64,000 bases of DNA from Liolophura sinensis (Eukaryota > Mollusca > Polyplacophora > Chitonida > Chitonidae), in the NCBI RefSeq assembly GCF_032854445.1, contig NC_088295.1, forward strand, positions 53,053,249-53,117,248. The letters are read 5' to 3'. Below, in pieces: positions 59,201 through 64,000 of the stretch. A program made the translations under genes and the position numbers. Numbering within the stretch: the first letter of the stretch is position 1; each line of letters starts with the position of its first letter. A model generated the notes under the pieces. That model saw nothing but the letters and a program-made list of their open reading frames with translations, had not been told where the DNA came from and did not search any database.

Positions 59201-61457
59201 CTGAATCGTATATATTCAAATATTCCTTCACCAACAGTCAGCGTTCTCAGACTGAGGATTTGCCAATTCAAGTAAACAGCTGCCAAATCCAGTCCACAGG
59301 ACAAAACCATAATAATATAAAGTTGCAGAATCTCAAAAGTCCTTTTTTTTCACATGTTCAATTTAAGAACACTGGCAAAGTGATTACAGCATGGAAAATA
59401 TGACCCTCTCACTGCAATTAAAATGTGATAAAACCATGGAGCTTTTACTGATACATGTATTTGTATTTGTCTTTAAGCTTACTTCAAAGCAAATGACAAA
59501 GAATACAGTGATAACATTCACATTCAGAACATGCAAATGTGTACATGCAACAGTATTCAAACCTTCAATACTTATAACTAGGGCTTATGTGGCTCTACCT
59601 TACAGAAGACGGAGGTTTGAGAAACATATTACTAGAGCAATGAGAAGAATTTCTGTGACATCAATGTGGCCAAATATACAGTTTAAATCACTGGGTATAA
59701 TTATAAGGGATATAACTAATCACCATGCAAGCCTGGAAATACGTTGCTGTCAAGGACAATGTCCTGCACTCAACAGTGTTGTGATTTGATTTATTCATTT
59801 ATTTGATTGGTGTTTTACGCCGTACTCAAGAATATTTCACTTATACGGCGGCGGCCAGCATTATGGTGGGAGGAAACCGGGCACAGCCCGGGGGAAACCC
59901 ACGACCATCTGCAGGTTGCTGGCAGACACTCCCACTTACGGCCGGAGAGGAAGCCAGCATGAGCTGGACTTGAACTCACAGGGACCGCATTGGTGAGAGG
60001 CTTCTGGGTCATTGCGCTGCGCTAGCGCGCTAACCGACTGAGCCACGGAGGCCCCCAACAGTGTTTTGACAGAGACCAACTGTTTGGAACAGGACAAATG
60101 GCAATGTTCATGACATTGTAACTTTTTTAATAATGTGGTTAGCCAGAAAATTTGCTGATCATGCCATGCACTCACCTAAAATCAATTCCAAGCTTGCCAT
60201 ACATTTATGAATAGCAAACAAAACACAAGGCCTTCAACATGGTCAATGAACAAACTGGATATCTGTGCATTTTGAGTAAGACTTTGTGCTTGGAACACAC
60301 ATGTTGTCACCTCAAGCTAAATACTTTGCAACTGTCTCAACTTGAACATCTGTCTATAAACGGAATCAGAATTTCAAGAGTCTCACAAGTTTAAATGCAG
60401 GTTTAAATGAGGTAAGGTAGGAGGATCTCCTAATTTAAAGCGGCTAAATAATGTGGTTTAACAGTAGATTTTAGCTACCCCATCGAGCTGACAGACCAGA
60501 CTATGCAAGATGCATACTCAGTATGGCTACTACATGTACCGTAAAATCATGTCATTCAGTCACTTTAATTATATAGGTCTGTGACAGCCCACACAGTGCC
60601 TCTCCCAAAACCTGTGTCAACTTGACAGACTCTTGCAATGCAGATTCTTCAATACTGACCCAGACTGAACAAAACCCCATTACATGTAGCTCCAGACTTC
60701 AACTATTTGCAGCAGCAAGGACATTACATTTTGTTTCAAATGAAGATAGATGCTAAATGGGGTAAATCTAGAAAAACAGTTCTGAAAGTCAAGGAAAAAC
60801 CTCCATATACATGTCAGAATTTATTTATTGGTATACCAAAGAATGTTAAACAACTATTTCTGTGCATACTATGAAAGACAAAGCCCCCAGACTTGGATAT
60901 TGTTCCAAGCATGCTACAAGTATTTTGTTTGGTGATCCTTGGATTAGGCAAGTCTCAGTGAGTGCAAAGTTTCAATGCATATATGAATGGTGATAATCAT
61001 TTCGAAGTATACATGTCTATTAGGTGTAATTAAGTCCTCATAGGTTAGTCTAGGACCCACCTTAGGCAACACCATAGTACAACTTACGGGTATTGAACCT
61101 ACAGAATAACAGAAAATCTGATCAGGTGAGATGTTTTGACTCTCAAAGGCATAAAATATCTCCACATCTGGGAGGTGGAGGGGGCGTGGTTGTTAAATCA
61201 CAGATTACTAATCAGTTGATGAAGCAGCAACCCAAAAGGGTGAACGCAGCACCATTGAATAATTAACGCCCATTATTGGATTTCATCGCCCATTAAGGTC
61301 CCATTACCTCGTACAAGGTGTCTGCCGACAGCCCAGCGGTTCGGAGGAGTTCAATGGCACTTGTTCCTGACACTTTGCCTGTTCCCTCAACATCACACGA
61401 ATGGAACAGGTCCTGATAAAGTCGCTGCTCTTGATCGTTTAGCTTTAGTGCTTCCAT
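28105..61457 (-). CDS. REPS1: REPS1, RalBP1-associated Eps-homology domain protein, complete 20-exon gene
   Basis: Minus-strand exons in transcript order: 61457-61308, 58161-58038, 55412-55374, 54332-54284, 53564-53426, 52167-51879, 51326-51144, 50509-50446, 50111-49966, 49323-49247, 48151-48050, 46904-46805, 46075-45911, 43825-43571, 42283-42234, 38911-38687, 38026-37984, 30582-30536, 29250-29138, 28276-28105. Together 2532 nt, 843 residues plus stop, with GT/AG at each intron and every phase consistent. REPS proteins are endocytic adaptors that bind RalBP1 and NPF-motif partners. Two EH domains are visible, at about 1-100 and 300-395. The second has a canonical EF loop, [12 protein letters not shown], at 350-361. 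The middle is Ser/Pro-rich with a PPRP motif, and a C-terminal coiled coil ends in EHLRPFSS, close to vertebrate EQLRPFSHL. Human REPS1 is about 796 residues as I recall. The split from REPS2 is made on overall resemblance; an ancestral REPS is also possible. Confidence 0.95.
28930..29036. repeat. (GAT)n and (AAT)n microsatellite
   Basis: Interrupted GATGAT and AATAAT runs in REPS1 intron 19. Confidence 0.9.
29138..29250 (-). CDS. REPS1: REPS1 exon 19
   Basis: Reads [20 protein letters not shown] and ends RQSSIALR across the junction. Donor CAG|GTATTG. Confidence 0.9.
29548..29775 (+). mobile_element. Third tRNA-headed SINE family
   Basis: GGCCTAATGGCTAGAGCATC (A box), TCAAACCCAGGTTCGG-like B box, then TTGTTGCTGCTTTGCTTGGC and a body resembling a common mollusc SINE. 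Intron 18 of REPS1. Confidence 0.7.
30536..30582 (-). CDS. REPS1: REPS1 exon 18, 47-nt exon
   Basis: Reads [16 protein letters not shown]. Acceptor TCTATTTCAG, donor AAA|GTGAGT. Confidence 0.82.
30866..37770. repeat. 40-bp minisatellite array with higher-order structure, about 170 copies
   Basis: The unit contains CATAACTCAGGGTAAAACAT and TCCAACAGGATACCTGACCA. It fills most of REPS1 intron 17. Variant units recur in order: a 39-bp unit starting CATGAGTCTGG at 31381, 33340, 34899 and 37338, and an AAGAGTCGGG unit at 32701, 34700 and 36259. The 33340-34899 and 34700-36259 spacings are both 1559 bp, 39 units minus one base. A smaller 200-bp (5-unit) repetition appears at 36840-37240. Units decay at the high-coordinate edge. 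Confidence 0.97.
37984..38026 (-). CDS. REPS1: REPS1 exon 17, 43-nt exon
   Basis: Reads [14 protein letters not shown]. Acceptor CCACTTTCAG, donor CGG|GTAAGT. Last exon before the intron holding the 40-bp array. Confidence 0.82.
38194..38252. repeat. (TA)n microsatellite
   Basis: TATATATA with a short TGTGTGTG interruption, REPS1 intron 16. Confidence 0.95.
38687..38911 (-). CDS. REPS1: REPS1 exon 16
   Basis: Basic and acidic stretch: [20 protein letters not shown], later [16 protein letters not shown]. The acceptor CTATTTAAG is weak; an in-frame AG nine bases further in (exon from 38902) is also possible. The GTGAGT donor is followed at once by a run of about 21 T. Confidence 0.82.
39530..41312. 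repeat. 99-bp minisatellite, about 18 copies
   Basis: The unit contains ACTCTAATACAACAGCTTGA, CAATCACATCAATGATTCTC and CACCCAATGTCATTTCAATA. Copies are over 90 % alike by eye. 99 is a multiple of 3, so a plus-strand frame stays open over several copies. In REPS1 intron 15. Confidence 0.95.
42008..42178 (+). mobile_element. tRNA-derived SINE, 3' part with long (AAAT)n tail
   Basis: GGTCTGCCAGCAACCTGTGG, GTCGTATAAGTGAAATATTC and CAAATAAACAAATAAATAAA. In REPS1 intron 15. Confidence 0.85.
42234..42283 (-). CDS. REPS1: REPS1 exon 15, 50-nt exon
   Basis: Reads [16 protein letters not shown]. Acceptor TATTTGCAG, donor GAT|GTGAGT. Confidence 0.87.
42656..42927 (-). mobile_element. Second tRNA-headed SINE family, internally shortened
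   Basis: Minus-strand head GCCCGGATAGCACCGTTGGT near 42920. The body contains TTTCCACCGCTCTTTTATC (plus strand) and a GAGTGAGTGAGTGAGTGAG end. The block between the GAGTGAGTG end and TCCACCGC seen at 8078-8402 is missing. Confidence 0.8.
43571..43825 (-). CDS. REPS1: REPS1 exon 14, Pro-rich with PPRP motif
   Basis: Contains [20 protein letters not shown], the counterpart of the vertebrate proline-rich segment followed by RSSSLD. The frame stays open about 310 nt past the donor, to 43260. Confidence 0.92.
44126..44385. repeat. 260-bp dispersed repeat, copy 1
   Basis: CAACAAACACTGACGACAAA, TTATGTTCATGAATTGCAAG and CTGCACTATAAGAGACACAA are shared in order with 47619-47885. Family not recognised. 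Confidence 0.85.
45838..45854. repeat. Poly(C) tract
   Basis: About 17 C in a row, 57 bases downstream of the REPS1 exon 13 donor in transcript order. Confidence 0.95.
45911..46075 (-). CDS. REPS1: REPS1 exon 13
   Basis: Ser-rich then basic/proline: [17 protein letters not shown] and [12 protein letters not shown]. Acceptor CCCTTTCCAG, donor CAG|GTAGAC. Confidence 0.9.
46306..46573 (+). mobile_element. tRNA-derived SINE, full length
   Basis: GGGGGGCCTCCATGGCTCAG head, GTGAGTTCAAGTCCAGCTC B box, body with TTTCCTCCCACCATAATGC, and tail CAAATAAATAAAT. In REPS1 intron 12. Confidence 0.92.
46805..46904 (-). CDS. REPS1: REPS1 exon 12
   Basis: Reads [16 protein letters not shown], matching vertebrate TAIVHPVPIRMTPS. 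Donor CAG|GTATGA. Confidence 0.93.
47619..47885. repeat. 260-bp dispersed repeat, copy 2
   Basis: Same orientation and order of blocks as 44126-44385, with scattered substitutions and small indels. REPS1 intron 11. Confidence 0.85.
48050..48151 (-). CDS. REPS1: REPS1 exon 11
   Basis: Starts [14 protein letters not shown] (vertebrate TWPELN) and ends [14 protein letters not shown]. The acceptor GCTGTTTCAG is copied in the adjoining short tandem repeat. Confidence 0.9.
48152..48275. repeat. Short tandem repeat abutting the REPS1 exon 11 acceptor
   Basis: Four units of 32, 27, 27 and 32 bases, each beginning near CTGAAACAGCAAAGGCAGGA or a variant. On the REPS1 strand each unit contains a copy or decayed copy of GCTGTTTCAG. 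Confidence 0.88.
48587..49175. repeat. 31-bp minisatellite, about 19 copies
   Basis: The unit contains CATGTACCCTACCAATACTG and GTTTGAGACAT. In REPS1 intron 10. It has the same period as the array at 24108-25157 but a different sequence. Confidence 0.95.
49247..49323 (-). CDS. REPS1: REPS1 exon 10
   Basis: Reads [20 protein letters not shown], phase 0 at the GTGTGT donor. Confidence 0.88.
49510..49818 (-). mobile_element. Two tandem SINE fragments with the same break
   Basis: Fragments 49510-49663 and 49664-49818 both run from the tail to GTTGCTGTCAGACCCACTGT and lack the head. REPS1 intron 9/10 boundary region. Confidence 0.82.
49966..50111 (-). CDS. REPS1: REPS1 exon 9, EF loop of EH domain 2
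   Basis: The acceptor is TTGCCAG (50112 side); using it restores [17 protein letters not shown], with D350, N352, D354 and E361 as calcium ligands. It ends [17 protein letters not shown]. Confidence 0.96.
50446..50509 (-). CDS. REPS1: REPS1 exon 8, EH domain 2
   Basis: Reads [20 protein letters not shown], ending within the Trp codon that precedes the EF loop. Acceptor AATTTACAG, donor TG|GTAGGA. Confidence 0.95.
50688..50875 (-). mobile_element. tRNA-derived SINE, degraded
   Basis: TTTATTTATTTCACTGATGT tail, ATGGTGGGAGGAAATCGGGC body, ends after GGGAGGCTCCTGG. REPS1 intron 7. Confidence 0.75.
51144..51326 (-). CDS. REPS1: REPS1 exon 7, start of EH domain 2
   Basis: Reads [20 protein letters not shown] and MQPDLSGVI, very close to vertebrate [20 protein letters not shown]. 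Confidence 0.96.
51552..51655 (-). mobile_element. SINE fragment, strongly diverged
   Basis: TTGACTGGTGTTTCATGCCA, TATTTCACTTATATGACAGT and GGCCAGCATTATAGTAG match the SINE 3' half. REPS1 intron 6. Confidence 0.7.
51879..52167 (-). CDS. REPS1: REPS1 exon 6, Ser/Pro-rich linker
   Basis: Includes [12 protein letters not shown]-type and [10 protein letters not shown] stretches; SPPTSP is shared with the vertebrate linker. Ends AQFEDDEHH before the GTAACG donor. Confidence 0.92.
52205..53405. repeat. 42-bp minisatellite with two subfamilies, about 28 copies, filling REPS1 intron 5
   Basis: Proximal units carry GATGATGGTTCAGGTATTAC and TCTGGGTGATTATATATTAC. Distal units carry GGGATGAGACTTGTATTGCT and CAAAGTGAGTATGCATTACA. 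The two align at TTGCTC..TGA..ATTAC and share the period. The array covers about 1200 of the intron's 1258 bases. Confidence 0.93.
53426..53564 (-). CDS. REPS1: REPS1 exon 5, proline-rich linker
   Basis: Reads [20 protein letters not shown]. It lies next to an intron made almost wholly of 42-bp repeats. Confidence 0.88.
54284..54332 (-). CDS. REPS1: REPS1 exon 4, 49-nt exon
   Basis: Reads [15 protein letters not shown]. Acceptor TTTTTTCAG, donor AT|GTAAGT. Confidence 0.82.
54443..54463 (+). other. Potential G-quadruplex
   Basis: G-runs of 5, 3 and 11 separated by single T, enough for four G3 tracts. In REPS1 intron 3. Confidence 0.5.
54634..54785. repeat. 19-bp minisatellite, about 8 copies
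   Basis: Unit near ACACCTGGCAAGTATATTA, diverged at both ends. REPS1 intron 3. Confidence 0.85.
55374..55412 (-). CDS. REPS1: REPS1 exon 3, 39-nt microexon
   Basis: Reads [13 protein letters not shown]. Found because acceptor TGTTTACAG, donor AAG|GTAAGG and phase fit between exons 2 and 4. Confidence 0.85.
55413..58037. other. REPS1 intron 2
   Basis: A 2.6-kb intron with A/T runs. I see no repeat family, exon or RNA gene. Confidence 0.5.
58038..58161 (-). CDS. REPS1: REPS1 exon 2, core of EH domain 1
   Basis: Reads [20 protein letters not shown] then [13 protein letters not shown], almost the vertebrate sequence. Acceptor GGTTTTCAG, donor CAG|GTGGGT. Confidence 0.96.
58480..59255. repeat. 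Inverted pair of diverged repeats, REPS1 intron 1
   Basis: The minus strand of 58480-58650 resembles the plus strand of 59110-59255. Shared blocks include CAACCTGAGGTAA, GGAGTGCTT and CAAATATTCCT. The spacer is about 460 bases and has no coding frame. Confidence 0.65.
59788..60055 (-). mobile_element. tRNA-derived SINE, full length and well preserved
   Basis: Minus-strand head GGGGCCTCCGTGGCTCAGTC at 60055, B box GAGTTCAAGTCC, short AAAT tail at 59788. REPS1 intron 1. Confidence 0.92.
61308..61457 (-). CDS. REPS1: REPS1 exon 1 (residues 1-50)
   Basis: ATG at 61457-61455 has a strong context (A at -3, G at +4). Reads [18 protein letters not shown], matching the start of the first EH domain. 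Donor GAG|GTAATG, phase 0. Confidence 0.93.
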
Positions 61458-62145
61458 CCTGATTATTGAAAGACAACTCCGCGAACAGTTCTGTTATTAA
61501 TCCAATGTGGAGCAACTATTGGCTTTTTTGTCCTCTGATACACCACACACCCGACATTCGTCATCAAAGCCATTGACGTCCACAGAAAACTATTTACATC
61601 TCATCTGCCGCCATGTTAGATGAGTGGGGTTGATCCTACTTTAATGCACTACAACCGAGTTTTTATCATTTAAGGGAATAATAAATCTTTGCATGGAAGT
61701 TCGTCGGCTATTTACTGTCAGCATTTATACTAATATCATTTGTTATTCACTTTTGGTAAAGATAAATGTTTTAAATTAAAAGAGACTAAGTCCCATCAGT
61801 TCTGCATAAGTCGACTTCCTACTTCCGAAAAGGTTAACAGACCGCTGAGTGTGTGTGGGACTGTCGATGCTAGGTCGGCTTAGAGTTGTCAGGACACCAG
61901 TTCATATTTCAGCATAGAACATATTAAACAGTCGTAGTAAACTCATAAAATTTTCTAGACATTCACACACCCTAACATTTAATATAGTTATCAAAATACA
62001 CGACATCAGCGAACATCCAGGCAAGAAACGGCTTCTACGCATGTCGGGATAAATTGGCGGGAGTTGTCGAAGTGCGCATGTGCTCGTATTTCCCTCCATT
62101 ACTGCAGAAAGCTGAAGCTCATTTTTGTTCTCGCCGGTGGACAAG
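61458..62145. promoter_or_regulatory. Probable bidirectional promoter, REPS1 / plus-strand gene
   Basis: Between two divergent start codons. Motifs seen are TGACGTC (CRE-like) at 61574-61580, GCCGCCATGTT (YY1) at 61607-61617, TTGGCGGGA (E2F-like) at 62054-62062 and TGCGCATGTGC (NRF1-like) at 62073-62083. No TATA box in a clear position. Confidence 0.5.
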
Positions 62146-62164
62146 ATGACAGAGAAAGACGGAG
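62146..62164 (+). CDS. Possible first coding exon of an unidentified gene
   Basis: ATG ACA GAG AAA GAC GGA followed by a GTAAAC donor would encode MTEKDG. No downstream exon is recognised in the remaining 1.8 kb, so the product is unknown. The call rests on the start, the donor and the divergent promoter context. Confidence 0.35.
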
Positions 62165-64000
62165 GTAAACTAATCCATTACTATATTTTATTTCCCAGCC
62201 AGTTTTAATGACGCATTCATTTAGTATGGCGGGTATTGCGGGTGTAATCAGTTGCAGCTAGAGAGAAGTTTGGGTAGGTAAAAAAAAAAGTGAGAACAAT
62301 AAAGTTTAGATTTGCTGAAGAGCTGACGACTCCAGTTCACACTCACAAGTAACAAAGCCGAGTAGTAGCAGATTCACCTTCATGTTTTCCTGTGCATGTG
62401 TCCCAGTGTCTGAGTGACATTAACATAGTGGTAATAGTAATGAAAATGCAGGATGTTTAGCTATATTAGACTTTGGTGTCAAAATTTCAACCATTCAATG
62501 TGGGCCTTCCTGGTTAAGCGTGTTTTACTTGTGAGTAACAAAACTATTGAGTTGGCCTATATGCAAGTGAAATGGTGATAACGATAGTCGATGACTGTCG
62601 TTCAGTTAAATTAAACGCTGAGGTCAATTTTCAGCAATTTCTGACTGATATTTTTCTGCCTCAACGTTTAATCATTGGATAAAAAAATTCAGTCAGTCCA
62701 CTGCATAAGCATTTCGTGGAACAAAGGTCGACCATTAAATCTAAAACAGCAGCATTCGTTGGTTATTGACCGGATTGAGGAGAAAACGATCCTTTCAGTC
62801 ACTCATACACGTTTAAATTGCATTTCATATGAGTTATGTGAAGAATATAGGATCAAGTGTTGACTTTCTTTTTCAAATTAGCAATGTGCACACACGACAC
62901 AGCGGGTGCATCCAACATCTGGATTGTATGTTAGGTCACGGGCAGAAAACATTGATAATGAGACAGTTGCACAAGTCTTGACCTTTTTTGTTTTTGAATT
63001 TTCTCACTCAACTGACTTGGCAAATTGTTGAATCTATTCTACCACCATGATTGATGAAACCATTGTGAAATTTGTCATTTAACACTGGCTGCGTGGTCCT
63101 GCCTGGTAGGTTGAATTCCATATCTTCTGGTTTATGGTTCTGAAATTTTAGTACCCCAACTCGACATGACTGCACAAAGTTATTGTGATGGGCTATATGG
63201 CAATATTTCTCTGGATTTCTACAACATTTTGACTCGGGAGTGGGGGTGGGGGGATTTATACTTGCAGGAGTGGTAATAAAGGCCCTAATCTATGAAGCCC
63301 ACAACAGAAATAGGCTTGTGGTATTATGTTTTAAGAGTAAATTTAAAGGTCTACTTTATTCCGCAAAGTGGAATGGAACAACTAGATTTTTGACTTAAAT
63401 TATTAAACATTGAGGAAGACAAATATCAGAAATTGTTCAATATAAAACTTAATGTTTAATTTAATTGAGCTGTGATGACTGCAGCTTCCTGTTCAACATC
63501 ACCTCAAAGTATGGAATTTTAAAGACTAGAACTTGCAAGGTAGATCACCAGAACTGGGACTGTCAAACTGCATATAGATAGTTTAAAGTCTGTTGAATAG
63601 ATTCCAATTATTTAAAACATCGAAAACGGAAGACCGTGTGACGTCACAGCCTTACATCACCTGCAGGCATGTGTACAACACATACAACAACACACAGGTG
63701 ACAATAGCTACGCTACACTTTAACAACTAATTTAGAGATTATTCCATACCCATGTATGGCTTGCGACTGCAGCAACCTATCCCAGGATACCAGAAAGTTA
63801 CACACATAGCCTTAAAAGCCACAGATTAAGAAAATATAGATTAGATATTACTGAAAATACCTTTTGATTACAGAGGACTCCATTGTTGTGATTTTAATTG
63901 GATTAGGCCTAGCTACTTCAAACACACACCGAAGGACGTGATTTATCCCAAAATGAAGCAAAACAAAAGAAAACTGAAAGTCCAGAATTTGACTCTCGGT
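62165..64000. other. Downstream of the putative first exon, no gene recognised
   Basis: Contains the dispersed repeat at 62630-62715 shared with 9600-9730 and a TGACGTCA at 63639-63646. If the exon at 62146 is real this is intron. Confidence 0.45.
62630..62715. repeat. Dispersed repeat shared with 9600-9730
   Basis: GTTTAATCATTGGATAAAAA and TTCAGTCAGTCCACTGCA match the copy at 9640-9690 with few changes. Confidence 0.5.

Noticed and set aside
59391-59789. 132-codon plus-strand open frame in REPS1 intron 1
   Set aside because: Begins with ATG but ends in a SINE boundary, has no recognised domain and composition typical of intron.
63868-63945. Possible second exon of the plus-strand gene (GATTACAG acceptor followed by an open frame)
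   Set aside because: The frame reaches TGA with no good donor before it, and the peptide resembles nothing known.

Overview
This is a eukaryotic, animal (spiralian) nuclear window. The coding genes are small, intron-rich and recognisable by protein family. The intergenic and intronic DNA is crowded with tRNA-derived SINEs, short inverted-repeat elements and many unrelated minisatellites. The SINE types (a head with a TGGCTCAGTTGG A box and an (AAAT)n tail, plus two other tRNA-headed families) and the abundance of ACATGTA words fit a mollusc, most likely a bivalve. That species-level guess is inference.

Layout. (1) 1-1441, + strand: last intron and 3' terminal exon of a RAB39 GTPase gene. (2) 1442-12401: RAB39 3' UTR and intergenic DNA with SINE copies, two TTAA-bounded inverted-repeat elements nearby, a foldback element and one intact tRNA-Leu(UAA) gene on the - strand. 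(3) 12402-22221, + strand: a complete ARL13B gene, 9 exons, 504 codons plus stop, all junctions in phase. (4) 22222-28104: convergent intergenic region with the ARL13B 3' UTR, a poly(A) signal and a 31-bp minisatellite. (5) 61457 down to 28105, - strand: a complete REPS1 gene (RalBP1-associated Eps domain protein), 20 coding exons, 843 codons plus stop, again all in phase. Its introns hold at least five unrelated tandem arrays, including a 6.9-kb array of a 40-bp unit with higher-order structure. (6) 61458-62145: a probable bidirectional promoter with YY1-, CRE-, E2F- and NRF1-like motifs, followed by a tentative first coding exon of a + strand gene at 62146 that I cannot name.

The three genes are not a pathway cluster. 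RAB39 acts in vesicle traffic, ARL13B is a ciliary small GTPase, and REPS1 is an EH-domain endocytic adaptor. The most unusual feature is the tandem repeats. Different repeat units (40, 99, 42, 31, 19 bp) occupy successive REPS1 introns, one intron is almost wholly repeat, and the 40-bp array carries about 1.56-kb higher-order copies. No prokaryotic system, virus, CRISPR array or autonomous transposon was seen.
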